The translations under genes and the position numbers were made by a program. This document shows, piece by piece, positions 1 to 11,049 of a stretch of 64,000 nucleotides of DNA. Positions within the stretch are counted from its first letter, which is position 1. The number at the start of each line of letters is the position of its first letter. Origin of the DNA: Selaginella moellendorffii (lineage: Eukaryota > Streptophyta > Lycopodiopsida > Selaginellales > Selaginellaceae); assembly GCF_000143415.4 (NCBI RefSeq), contig NW_003314351.1:42288-106287 (forward strand). The letters are read 5' to 3'. The notes under the pieces are model-generated. The model searched no databases. It was not told the DNA's origin and saw only the letters and a list, made by a program, of their open reading frames with translations.

Positions 1-269
1 TCTTCTTCTACTTCTATTACGAGAATAGCAAGTAGAAAGTCTTCTTGTATCTTTTTCTAATGCAAATGACTTGGATTTGAGAGAATTCGCTACTTCCTTG
101 CTTTTTGCAAGTGACTGGGAACACCGATTCTGAAGTATATCAGATTGTCCACGAACCACGTCAAGCGCTGCTAGGACAATCTGCTCTCCGCAAGCTACAG
201 TGTTTTGCATCAAGCGCTCGTGTCACGTCTCCGATGTTTTCTGGCTCGCAGTCCATGTACGCCATGCTC

Positions 270-790
270 TTAGGCAGGCCAGATGGCAACACGAACAGAA
301 AAAGCAACAAGCCATGTAGACTAACAGCAAACTAACGTGCCTGGACTCGCAAGTAATTGTCAGAGCAATCGTATCCAGCATAATCCGAATCAATCCAGTG
401 TCTGGATTATCAACAAAGACACAAGAAGTTTCTAGCAATAGCTCTCTTACCTGCGGTACCGTCCTTGATAGAGGGCGCCCATCCTGCTAATCCCCATGTC
501 CTGGGAGCGTTAACCAGCGACAACAGCTGAAAAAGATTGCTCGCGAACAAAGCCTCTACAATAAGTTCTCTAACAAACCGGTCTTGGAGACCAGTCGCTT
601 CAGGGAAATCCGTGTTATTGCTCCAGGTATGAGTCACTGCAGAAAGCAGCAAGAAAATTTTGTTTTACTATTTCAGTACAAGCATGAACAGAGGCTTGCA
701 TACCATTGACTTCTTTACCCGTACATACAAAGTCTCTCAAAGAATGCATTAAACTCAAGGTGAGTGTAGCTGTGATAGCTGGCAGCCTAT
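270..790 (-). pseudogene. unrecognised gene fragment, exon-like blocks
   Basis: On the minus strand this stretch reads as exon-like blocks separated by plausible short introns. A block near 660-790 contains LPAITATLTLSLMHSLRDF. A block near 470-645 contains LQDRFVRELIVEALFASNLF. A possible 48-base intron (about 422-469) leads to a block around 345-420, and a further block near 180-270 contains SMAYMDCEPENIGDV. The blocks at 645 and 660 are not in the same frame, and an in-frame stop follows the last block. I do not recognise the family. Part of it recurs at about 7,345-7,640 on the opposite strand, so it is a duplicated gene piece. It is most likely a decayed fragment; a live gene with unusual splicing is the alternative. 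Confidence 0.3.
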
Positions 791-848
791 GAGAAAAAAA
801 CAAAGAATCAAGTAATCAAGAATCCGAAGGAAAGCTCCAGCTACTCAC

Positions 849-1471
849 CGAGCATGGGATGGGGAGATGTGAGCGTGAGAACGGTGAGGAAGGACTGCAG
901 AGAGATAAAGACAGTAATATATCCTCCGTACTCTTTCCCTCTGTTCCCCCGTCTATACGTGTTCTGATGCAATTTTAAAAGCATCTTTATTCAAAGTTCA
1001 CAAACGAATTTCCCCTTTAACATCGAAATTTGGAAAAGAAATTTAAAGTCTTTGGTTGGAAGCAAATTAAGAGTTTCCACCATGGTTTAGTGTTGAAGAT
1101 CGATTGTGAGAACTTTGGAACGTCTGCATGGAAGAAAAGCAAACGAATGAGGAACAAAAACTGATCGAGTTTTTCAAAATACCATTAGCTCGGTCCTCAA
1201 GAAAAACAAGGAAGAAACAAAAAAAAATCATGGCTCCATATTTCCTGAAAGCTAAGTTCTTCAGGGCAAACTTGACACCTTAGGCACTGGATAAGCTTTC
1301 GATGTTAAAGGGGAAATTCAGTTTCAGTTAGCTGTTTGTATAAAGATACTTTTAAAACTGCATCAGAACGGGAACAGAGGGAAAGAGTATATTACTGTCT
1401 TTCTCATCTTATCTCCCTGCAGTCCTTCCTCACCGCTCTCACGCTCACATCTCCCCATCTCATGCTCGGCG
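849..1471. repeat. foldback element with ~170-base inverted arms
   Basis: The segment at about 849-1,025 reappears in reverse complement at about 1,300-1,471. Shared landmarks, in mirrored order, are the gagcatg/catgctc outer ends, the block around gtgagcgtgagaacggtgag, an ACTCTTTCCCTCTGTTC block, a GATGCA/TGCATC hinge and the inner cccctttaacatcga block. The loop of about 270 bases has no coding potential. This is the form of a foldback transposon or MITE. No clear target-site duplication was identified. Confidence 0.6.
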
Positions 1472-1859
1472 TGGAGCTTTCCTTCGGATCTCTTTTCCCT
1501 CTCCCTTGCTCGATAACAGTGGTATCGTAGCCACTTCGTCTGGGACACACGCTCGAGGTCGTGAAGGAGACCAGTCGTTGGAGGTCGGCTATCAGGTAAA
1601 GCGGCCGGGATGTTTCGTTTCGCTTTCACAGTTTTTGGTGCTCTGGACTGGTCGTGGATAATGGGAGGGAGGGAATTTATATACCCTTGTTCTTCCTTGG
1701 TGTGAGGCGGGCAATGGCGGCACCATAGAGGCGGCCGAAGGCGGCGATTTCAGGGGATTCACCAAGGTTTAGACTTGATGTTTTATCAGCACAAGAGAAG
1801 ATGATAAGGTGCATATCCGATCGGCAGGAAGATATGGACGACAGCTTGCGAGTCTTGGG

Positions 1860-2480
1860 AGCTGCAGTGACCAGGTCGATGGGGGACTTGGGAGGGAGTT
1901 AGGCGCCGACCTTTCGAGTTCCAAGTACCACCATTCAGCGGGAGCAGTGTTGCCTACAACACTGCTGGGCACTCAACCATCGGTATGTCTCCATACCAGG
2001 CGCTTTATGGAAGTGCAGTAGCTTCCCCGATCTTGATGACAACTCCCACTTCATCAAACGACGTCAGTGACCAAGTGGAAGCCATCAGGAAGATGCAGCA
2101 GCTGATTGGGCAACGGTTGGAATCTCCTCGTGTCGTCACAGCTCCATCCCAGATTCTTCGGCCCACTCAGGATACTCGAAAAGATCAACGAGCTCGCCTA
2201 TAAGTTGGCTTACCACCGGGGTCGCACCTACATAACGTTTTCGACGTGTCGGATCTCAAGCTTTTGCGGACCAGCTCCCGGAGTTTTTTCCTGCGCCGGA
2301 GTTTGTCTCCTCCGACAGGCAGCCTATGCTGCAACCGAAAGCACACTGGGAGATACAAGGTCAGGTGGCACGGAACGGATGACGAACAGGAACGGACCAG
2401 AGCTCCTCGAAACAGACCTGTTAGGACGTACTATAAGCGCATGAGAGTACGGAGGATTATTACCATCTTCATATCTCTTC
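1860..2480 (+). mobile_element. Ty3/gypsy retrotransposon relic (integrase 3' end)
   Basis: Broken frames carry hallmarks of the C-terminal end of Ty3/gypsy Pol. AYNTAGHSTIGMSPYQALYG (about 1,950-2,010) matches the end of the integrase core. It is followed by DQVEAIRKMQQLIG and then, in another frame, GPLRILEKINELAYKLA and a trace of the VSDLK / GPAP motif. That order is typical of plant gypsy elements. No LTRs, reverse transcriptase or intact frame are visible. It is a short, frameshifted remnant that cannot be active on its own. Confidence 0.75.
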
Positions 2481-3184
2481 TCTCACATCTTACCTTCTCT
2501 CCCCACGTCCATCAGTTTAAGGAATTTAAGCACTGTCGGGATGATGGATGTCGAGTTTTGGCCTGGCACCTGGGTTAAAAATTCACTCGCTCTCGCGATC
2601 ACCTTGATGATAGACTATGGAGTTACGAGGCATCAGAAGAACTTTATCAACACTCGAGATACACTAAAAAGCCTTGCCATATACAACATTGCAGATCAAC
2701 TTCAAGCAAGTGATGAGGTTGATCACTTGCAAGTTTTCCGTCAGTTTACTTTGGATATTCCCCTACTCTAAATCTCCAGCGCCATGGACGCTTGCATCGC
2801 GACTGGGAATCCCGCGGTATTCAGCAAATCCTCACGTCCCGCTCTAAGCTGAGCTGGCATTCTTGTGATTGAGCAATATTTCTTCACAGAGGCTGTGAAT
2901 TTCTGGATGGCGAATTCAGCTGTGTGGGACGACGATGCCGTGCCAGCTGCTCACGATATCGCCAGGTTTTGGTGTGCGGGATCCTCGTCTTTGATTTCAC
3001 TCAGAAGATTTTCCTTGCTTCCAAGCCGGAGCATTGTTTCTACAAGACACTGTCCGGTGAGTGTTTCCACGTTCTCTTGACATCGATTTTGCTTCAATCG
3101 TTGTGGAACTGTTTAACCCCGGTAAAGGGATTCTTGTGCTTAAATTCCTTTCTTTTTGCATAGGATCTATTAGGGCTTGAAAGG
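2481..3184. other. no recognisable gene
   Basis: Short open frames occur at 2,541-2,771 and 2,865-3,163 on the plus strand, but none shows a recognisable domain or joins convincingly by splicing. The last 150 bases are probably the promoter and leader of the membrane-protein gene that starts at 3,191. Confidence 0.4.
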
Positions 3185-3190
3185 TTGGGT

Positions 3191-4041
3191 ATGGAAATTA
3201 CTAGTAAGAGCGTTCCATTGTGGTGGTTCTTCTTACCTATTTCAATTATTATGACTTGGGCCATTACTTTCTATGATTTCACCGTTTACATCACTTTTTA
3301 TCCTCCAAAGTGGCACTGCCCAAGTGGTGTTCTCTATTGTAGAAGAGACTGCAATGCACTAAACCTTGGCTACCATTGGGGTTTTACGTCAGATTACTTG
3401 GCTTATGTAACAATTGGGCCAAAGTACTCTGCCATTCGATATTGGCAGCTTGTTTGCTTCACTCACCACATATATACTTTTTTATCAGTGGGTTATATTA
3501 TTGGAGGTAAGACAGTCTCATAAGTATTATTTCTAAGATGTTTTTTACAGCTATTATTGGAATCGTTACTCTGATGCACTCCAGGTGCTGTATGCTGGTT
3601 AGTATTTTTATTGGAGCAGTGAGTGCATTAGCAAGCACATATGTCTCAAATCGCTCCTGGTTTATCGTTTGGCAAGTTTTGTCTGCAATAGCACATTCTT
3701 GTGCAGGAACATCAGCCATAATGAGATGGTTCATAGAAACACCCCGTTTTCTTGGCTGGAAAAGATGGCTTTTTCCAAATCATGGATTTGCTGACCGCCA
3801 GGGGCAAGATCATTACCACATATGTGAGGTGATTGGTGGATATCCTATACTTTCTTTATGTGAGCCATGTTGCATACCTATAATTTATGTCTGTAAACGT
3901 CTATATCCAGACTGGAGGTGGGGAAACAGGATGGTGTGCGTCATGGACTCTATTGTTGTTGTGGTGTTAATAGGGGAAATGGTAGCACGGGTTCTGATGA
4001 AAAAAAGAGGCAGTGGGAGAGTAGCAAATGTTTCCGATTAA
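3191..4041 (+). CDS. six-pass membrane protein of unknown family, copy a
   Basis: Two exons, 3,191-3,506 and 3,551-4,041, join with consistent phase across a 44-base intron (GGAG|gtaag ... ttttacag|CT) to give 268 residues. Hydrophobic segments lie near residues 10-32, 75-105, 110-135, 142-160, 190-215 and 225-245. A cysteine-containing loop after the first segment carries YPPKWHCPSG and YSAIRYWQL, both conserved in the paralogue at 16,759-17,534. Compared with that copy it has an extra 25-30 residues between the fourth and fifth segments. The six-span layout resembles Frag1/DRAM/Sfk1 proteins, but the sequence match is too weak to assign it. An in-frame TTG lies two codons upstream; the first ATG was chosen. 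Confidence 0.55.
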
Positions 4042-4173
4042 GAAAGAAATATGGCTTCTTTTGTGTAATATTATGTGGTTGATGCAAAAGTTTGTAAAGG
4101 ATTTGCAGTACTGTCAGAGTGCGAGGGGGGCATGGGGAAAATCCTTGCCACTTTTTCCAGTGAGCCTGATATT
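4042..4173. other. short spacer, 3' region of copy a
   Basis: No gene seen; probably the 3' untranslated region of the preceding gene. Confidence 0.3.
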
Positions 4174-4500
4174 ATTGTAGTTTAAAACACAAATAAGGTG
4201 GCCAAATCCCACTGCGTTGGCGAGCCCTGTCTGAGTCTTCCAGGAATCCATTCTGGGCATAGCACAGCAGTAGATTCGTCCATGACACGAGATCCTTGGC
4301 CGGCATTCTCCCTGGTGCGCGAGCTCCGTGATCATCGAGTTCCGTGTCACTCTGAGACGCGATCGAACATAGCCTGGCAGTCGCGGATCCGGGAGGCTGC
4401 CAAATATACGAGACAAGATCGCGGAACGCCATCCCATCAAACGTGTTCTTGGCGAGCGCAAGATGCCCGGACTGAGTATATCGATCGAAGAGCCGGGATG
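4174..4500 (-). pseudogene. PPR gene fragment, diverged copy
   Basis: On the minus strand the segment encodes broken PPR motifs, including PAKDLVSWTNLLLCYAQNGF. It lines up with the PPR pseudogene at about 12,735-13,080 and its counterpart near 23,150-23,440, but is clearly more diverged. Frameshifts and stops prevent a continuous product. It lies head-to-head with the NUP107 fragment that follows, the same arrangement as at 12.2-14.8 kb. Confidence 0.65.
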
Positions 4501-4975
4501 AACTAAGACCTCGGCGTATTATAATTAGATTTATAATTTATGCGTAGATTTATAAACTTGATTATTTCTAGTGACAATTCCAGTTAATTGTAATTTTATA
4601 GCTGCTTACATGTAGATAAGTGTATAGACAAGAGCTTCTAAAGTAATTCTAATAGCAAGCATCTTGCTCCGAGTTCCAATCCCAAGAAAAAAGTTTGATT
4701 TAGCTTATAAGCCCAGAAAAGATGTTTTGCCCTGTTTGATTATATAAATTATTTATTGTTGCCCTTCAAACGTAACAGTAAAATAGCGGAACTTATTAAT
4801 TATTTGATTTGTGGAAGTGCGTTTGAACGGCAGTGGATCGTAAAGTTGGAGGTGGACATTCCGATCCGGCCGCTAACAGCTCTTGTTAGCCTAACCAGAC
4901 GCGCTCTTACTGGCTTAACTAACCAGACGCTCAAAACCATGAGAGTTTTACTTGTAAAGAGGGTTTTTGGTGGCA
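4501..4975. other. AT-rich spacer without a gene
   Basis: Low-complexity AT-rich sequence, then a few hundred bases with no recognisable coding content before similarity to NUP107 begins near 4,985. Confidence 0.4.
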
Positions 4976-4984
4976 TTGCGGGCG

Positions 4985-6322
4985 AGACAGGTATGTTTTT
5001 CTCGTTCTCTCTTCTTCCTGTGAGAATGCTGGTGAAATGCGTCCCGAGCCAAAGATTCCTAGCTTTCCTGAAGAGCCCAAGAGTCCCCATTTGCTGCTCC
5101 ACGAATCGAAGAGGTGTGGTTTTGGTTTTTGGTGCTAAGTTCTCTCTTTTCACCCGTATCTGGTCTCTAGGAACCAGATACGCTGGAGAAGATTCATTTG
5201 AGCGCTTTGCTTCTGGTGTTACCCGGTTTACCAATTTTGTTTCTCAAGCTATACAACTCGACTTACGTTTTTCTTTGACAGGCTTCTAGCGGAGGCAGTC
5301 AGGTGAAACGATTTGTTGAGGACGACTGGAAGTTGAGCGGCTTTTTCTTTACGGAGACGAGGCAGCTGAGAAGCATCGAGCTGTAAAAGACAGGGCCCCG
5401 TCAGAAGGCTCAATTGCAAACTTCCGAGTCTTCACCATGGGTTCTTCATTGGCATTTGTATGGAAAAGGTAGCATCGCTTATTACGTTTCAACGGGACTG
5501 ACTTTATTGTTTTTTGAAAGCGCAGTCCGGGTTTACAAGAAACGATCAGACTTGTCTTTGTCTTGTCTCGAGAGTCTGGCGTCTAAAGGAATTGAATTTA
5601 GAAAAGAAGGTAAAACTCTTGCATGGAGTATATTCGTGTTTACAAATGTTATCGCTACAGGAAGGCGGGCCTATACACTCAGAAGCTAGGCTCGTGCGAT
5701 AACACGGGCTATAAAAAAAAATATCGGAACTCACTATGTTCGACATTTGGATCTTGATGCTCCAACTCCAGGTTGCATCCCGAAGATCAGGTACTACGCT
5801 CTTACGGGTCCTCTTCTTACGTGTATCGTATTTATCGCAGAAACTGGAACATAATCTTTGAGAGATGTGCGGAATCTCATCCGAGCTGGAAGAAACGCAG
5901 AGGCGCAGGACCTGTGTCCAACAGGGATTGCTCTTCGTTGCTCAGGTACATGAAACAAATGTTTCTAGACATCTTAAGCAAGCAGTGTTCTAAAACTTTC
6001 TTCGTTTGTCTTGTGATACTAGAGGAGAGAAGCCAACTTCAAAACAAGATAAAGCACTCGCACTGCTCAAATCCAAGCTCCTGGTGATTCCCGAGCAAAA
6101 ACCAGTTGCTTATTTTCTTGAATTAATGACACAGCTATCTTTCATTATCAGGCGTGGAGAGCTGGCTGCATGACTGCTCATTCAACGAGCGCGCTTTAGA
6201 CGCTACAGAGCTTGATGGAGGAAGGAGGATATGGAAGTGGGCTTGCTTTTGTGCTTCCGAGGTATGGACTTGAACTTGTGTTTGTGTTTCCAAACAAGGT
6301 GTTCCAGAAAATAGCGTTGAGT
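4985..6322 (+). pseudogene. NUP107 partial copy 1 (exons 1/2 to 11)
   Basis: Exon and intron blocks match the intact NUP107 at 56,856-61,193 in order. They run from the first-intron sequence (ctcttcctgtgagaatgctgg), through the exon containing GEDSFERFASG, the LRQKAQLLH-type exon, DAPTR and HPEDQ, to an exon ending KWACFCASE and the first bases of the next exon. Introns are retained, so this is a DNA duplication rather than a retrocopy. Many small deletions and stops break the frame. Copy 1 has a GT at the third donor, where the intact gene has GC. The copy ends abruptly where universal-stress-protein sequence begins. Confidence 0.8.
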
Positions 6323-6387
6323 GAGTCCCGTTAAGGTACTTTGTGATAAACTTTTGACTAGCTCATGATTTCTTTTTCTACAAAACT

Positions 6388-6615
6388 GATTGTATCCAAG
6401 AAAGGGGATGCCCGAGAAAAGCTGCTAGAAGCTGTCAACGAGTTCCCTCCAACAATGTTAATACTGGGAAGCCGAGGCCTTGGAATGGTGAAAAGGTTCG
6501 CTAGTTTACATTCCTCAAACCGTGGATTTGGACAGGACGTTCCTGGGAAGCGTGAGTGACTATGCTGCGCAGCACGCTGAATGCCCTGTGCTTATTGTCA
6601 AGCTTCCACACCCGT
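6388..6615 (+). pseudogene. universal stress protein fragment (C-terminal exons)
   Basis: The frame reads KKGDAREKLLEAVNEFPPTM and LILGSRGLGMVKR. After a short intron-like gap it reads FLGSVSDYAAQHAECPVLIV. The ATP-binding signature G-x2-G-x9-G(S/T) of the USP family (here GSRGLGMVKR plus LGSVSDY) is visible. Only the C-terminal half is present, with no N-terminal exons upstream; NUP107 fragment sequence sits there instead. It is probably a gene fragment captured by rearrangement. Confidence 0.7.
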
Positions 6616-7039
6616 AAGATTTTATGTGTTTCAAATGCCTTTTTTCTCTTTTTCTTTTGAGGGACATCAGTCCGCACTTTCTTAAGTTAACCCTCAGAAA
6701 GCAAATCGATTCGCTTGTACAGGACCAAAATTCTGTGTTTTTGGATCCTCAAAGCGACACTTGCGCAGTTTCTAGAGCTTTTTCAAATTGTTTGTTTGGC
6801 CAATCTCTTTAGTTTATTTATTTGAGGTATATTCCTCTTTGGAAATTGCGGGTTCGATTTTGGCATTCAATTGAGTGCAGGAAAGTGTGAATATACGAAA
6901 AACGAAGACAAACATTGTCTTTGAGAAACTCAAAGTGCTAATTTGATAAACTTACGTGAATTCTCTAGCCCAAAGTTCTCTTGATTGGATGATATGAAAA
7001 TCTTAGCGCTTTCAATTGCTCATTGCATTGTGGAAACAT
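6616..7039. other. no gene seen
   Basis: AT-rich sequence with short unrelated open frames only; presumably 3' flank of the universal-stress-protein fragment. Confidence 0.4.
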
Positions 7040-7330
7040 TTGCTACTCTCTACAACCTGTGCTTAGCACTTCCACAACAACAATAGAGTCTTGTGGAGAG
7101 AACAAACCATCTTGTTTCCCCACCTCCAGTCTGGATATACACCCAAATCATAGTCGCATAAAGAAAGCATAGGATCCAACCAATCAGCTCACATATATCG
7201 TTGTGATATCCCCCCATGATTTGGAAAAGGCCAGGGCACGCCAAAACTTGCCAAATGATAAACCATGAGCGATTTGGGACATATGTGTTTGCTAATGCAC
7301 TAACCGCTCCAATAAAATACTAACCAGAAT
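7040..7330 (-). pseudogene. six-pass membrane protein fragment, copy b
   Basis: The reverse strand matches the middle and C-terminal part of copy a (3,191-4,041): the segment around SNRSWFI.WQVLA, the nucleotide run tttccaaatcatgg, then PDWRWGN-like and SIVVVV-like sequence. The frame is broken and both ends are missing. Confidence 0.6.
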
Positions 7331-7344
7331 ACAGCACCTAATAA

Positions 7345-7640
7345 TTCCCGGAAATGGAGGAGGATGGATGCATCCTCCAGTCACCAATTGCAGGTAAAAG
7401 AATTATTGCTAGAAACTCTTATAACTTTCTTGTGAATCCAGACACTGGATACAATTGCTTTGAGAATTACTTATGAGTATTAATACTTTTCTTATTCTTG
7501 TTCGTCTTGCTAGCTCTCAGGTTAGGCATGCATACGAGCATGGTGTACATGGAGCTAGAAAAAAATTGAAGACTTGATAGGAGCATTTCATGCAAAGACC
7601 ATGGGAAGAAATGCTTGACGCAGTTGGATAGTTGATAGCA
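7345..7640 (+). pseudogene. second copy of the unrecognised fragment at 270-470
   Basis: The nucleotides around attgctagaaact, aatccagacactgga and agcatggtgtacatgga mirror the reverse complement of about 220-440. Order is kept but many small changes have accumulated. It provides an internal comparison showing which blocks of the unknown gene were once exon-like. No intact frame is present. Confidence 0.5.
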
Positions 7641-7721
7641 CAGATTCCACTCTATTTTGCAATTACTCACAGCCAAAACTTGGCATTGGGATTGAAGACA
7701 TTTTGTCTAGCTAGTTTCTAT

Positions 7722-9289
7722 CACTCCTAAACTAGAGATAACATTAGAGCTACTTTCTAAAAAGAAGATAATGAAGAAAAGTACATTTGCAAATGCAATA
7801 GTAATAACTTTTATGACATTGCATAGTCCATCTCCTAAATGTGTTTCAACTAAGAAAAATCCACATTTCCAGTTATATCAATCTAACACAAAATAATAAT
7901 AATATATAGTAAATAAGAAACTAGATTATATAAGTTCATAATTCAATTTATGATGAAACAAGATATAAAACAAAAGTAGAGTTTTACAAATTATTAATAA
8001 AATTATAAGACAATAGCAAGTTTAAGCCAAGTTGAAGATGAATCAATTGTGCTTCAAGGATGACAATGAGAAAGTTCCAACTTTATTTAAGTATCTGGCC
8101 TGGATTGATTGCAAAACATAAGTTAACTTTAGTTATAAGTTTATGAATTGTTGTTATTACTAATTTTTATAAGTACTTTTATAGTACTTTCTTGCAAAAT
8201 TAAGGTTGAAATCATCTTTGGAAAAATTTATCATACCATTCAGATTTATGATTCAGATTCAGATTCAGAACTAAACTATATATAAAAGTGTTGTTTATAT
8301 ATATATAATTAAAAACTTGAAGGATAAACCAAGAACTATTTGAATTTTAAAACTTACATATATCAAACTCATATCTAGTACTAAATGTATTCAATCAAGT
8401 TATTAAAAGAAAAAATGAAAAAAATTAATTAAAATACTTGTAAAGATGAATAATAGTTTTCTCTAAAGATGAATTCAATTTTATTCTTGGATTTTTAGGA
8501 GAAAATCATTATGAATATATTAAATAGTGTTAAAATTATTGTGGATGTGCTGAAGGGAGATGATGGTGCCACTAAAAGATGCAAATAAATGATACACTAA
8601 TATATGTCAGCGATATCTACCGATGATCGCTGAGTTTTTTTGTGAAAAAAATATCCATCAAAACATAAAAAATTCACTAAAATTGTTATATGATTACATT
8701 CAACAACATTTAATTTACTTAATAATAGTGTTATTCATTTTTATTATTTAATTACTCAATGAGATAACATGGCTCAAAAAGATAGTGAAGAAGATAGTGC
8801 AACCATAAAAAAAAAGATTAATTAATAAAGAGAAATATTTTATGAGGGAAACATTTATTGTTGTTATACCACTCGCAAAAAATAGTGATATATTATTTAT
8901 TGTTATTGATAGTGGCAATGTTTAAGGAAGTGATACTCTTCACATATATATTTAAATTTTACGATTTATAAGTGATAATTTAATGAATCCTTTATCCCCC
9001 ACTTTTAATACTCTTAGGGCTTTCCACTCTCAATGCGATTATTATAGTGAAGTGGAGTAGTGATTATAATAATTTTTACCACTTAATTATTACTTTTTAA
9101 AGTTTCTTTTTTGTTTTTCGGCTCTTCAAAGTGATTGCCAAGTTTTTTGCTAAATGAGGATGAAGAATCATAATACTATATTCTTTGTTAAGACCACTTT
9201 TGATGTGAATGGTGAAAAAAAATCTAAAAGTCCTATTACCCAACTTTTGAAGTCTTAATTATAAATAATTTAAATAAATAGAAAAAGAA
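7722..9289. other. AT-rich noncoding part of segment A
   Basis: Strongly AT-rich with no open frame of note. Around 8,520-8,990 the sequence resembles 9,790-10,250 in direct orientation (shared pieces include gtgttaaaattattg, gatacactaatatat or its variants, and ccactcg/ccacttg runs), so the region contains a diverged internal duplication. Confidence 0.5.
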
Positions 9290-10755
9290 TTAATATTTCA
9301 TAATATATTAATATATGGAGTTTTTGTAGGGCTAGGGGATTTATGCTCATTATTGCAATATTTAATGGACACTTTTAAATATGATTTATATGTAAATTGA
9401 ATTAAAAAATGATATAAATGATGGCTTTCTTGTTTTTAAAATTATTTTTTCTATCATATTTAATTGAAATGTTAAAATTAAAAGAGGGAGTGGGTATGAT
9501 TGCATTTACAATTTTCATTTGATTATTTGAGTAAATTATATTTTTATATACGATTGATATTAACAATTTTTTTGATCTATTTCAACACTAAACACACATA
9601 GTTTTTAACAATGAAAACACTGAAACATGAACCTTCTGGGTATGATTTGTTTCAATGCTCTCCTCATTTGTTATTTTTATAACGCTAACAATATTTTGTT
9701 ATAGAGTAGATTTAGTATGTAATGGTATTTAGGGGTATCACAAAGCTCAAATTAATAGTCAATAGGCAACTAAAATCAATCTGGATAATGTTAAAATCTT
9801 TATAAATATATTAAAAGGTGTTAAAATTATTGTAAATATGCTAGAGCAAAACACTACTAGTAATGCCACAAAGGGATGTAAGTGAGTGACATATTAATGT
9901 ATACAATAAATATTTTTGTGAAGGAAATATTTATCCAAATGAAAACATTTCACCAAAATTATTATATAATTGTATGCAACAATAAATGTTATTTATTTCA
10001 GTGTTTAATGAGATAAAATCGTTGAGTTGGCTCAACAAGGAGATAGTATAGCCTTAAAAAAAATGATAGATTAACTAATTAAAAGAAATATTCATTTGAT
10101 GATTTATGAGAAAAATTTTTGTTGTTGTTATGCCACTTGTATAATATAATAGTGTGTTATCTATTACAACTTATGGTAGCAATATTTAGGTAAATGGATG
10201 CTTTCACATGATATTCAAACTTTGGGATTTATAAATGATATTGCATTAAAAATAAAATTGCAAAATAAAAAATTTATTTTCCTTCTTGTAATATAGTGTT
10301 GACATTAGTTCTTGTATTAACAAATGTAATATTTAAATAACATGCACAAACATTTACCCATCATATATTAGCAATCATATCAATTTGATTGAAGAAATTA
10401 AATAAGACAAAATAGTTAAGATATATAAAAAATAAAATAAAAACTCAATAGTTGAATTCCAAGAACTAATTGAACTGAAAATTTTAAGTATTTCAAGCTT
10501 AAATCCAATATTGCAAGGGATCATGTAGCTTTTAGAAAAAAAAAACTTAATTTTTTAAAAAAGAAAGAAACAGTAAAACAAGAATATAAAATATATATTG
10601 GTTTAACAAAACACATTTTATAGTAGAAACAATTATTTTTAAAATAAAAAACCACCATTTATATCATTTTCAACTCAATGTATATGCAAATTCAGATTTA
10701 ATGCCCTAGGGTTTACAAACCCTAGCCCTACAAAAACTCTATATATTAATACAAG
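9290..10755. repeat. AT-rich element with terminal inverted repeats, left
   Basis: The left end reads tatatggagtttttgtaggg followed by ctagggg. The right end reads, in mirror image, ccctacaaaaactctatata. Weaker inverted similarity extends inward about 200 bases on each side, for example cccactccctcttttaat-type and caccatttatat-type blocks. The interior is AT-rich and noncoding. Ends and size (about 1.45 kb) suggest a nonautonomous DNA transposon. The right end also carries a 9-base inverted telo-box (10,706-10,725). Confidence 0.5.
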
Positions 10756-10789
10756 ATCTCTATAATTAAAGGTTGACAAATAAATTGTG

Positions 10790-11035
10790 GTAGCTTTTTA
10801 CCTATTTATTGTGACTTAGTCTTTATGTTTTCACCATCTACATCACAAGAAAATTGCCCAAATGGTCTTTATTGTCAAAGAGATTGCACCTTGGCTGGGG
10901 TTTTATAATGGATTTCCTGGCTTATGCAAAAATTGGGCCAAAATTCTTTGCAATTCAATATTGTCAATTTGTTTTATTCACTCAGGGATATATTATCGAA
11001 GGTAATATTACACTATCATAAAATATTATTCCATT
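10790..11035 (+). pseudogene. six-pass membrane protein fragment, copy c
   Basis: Matches the N-terminal exon of copies a and e: pieces corresponding to NCPNGLYCQRDC, the cysteine loop, and IGPKFFAIQY, ending at a GGTAATATT donor-like position equivalent to the real exon end. Frameshifted, and the second exon is absent. Its partner in the duplicated segment is at about 25,160-25,400. Confidence 0.6.
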
Positions 11036-11049
11036 ATTGAAATTTGTTG

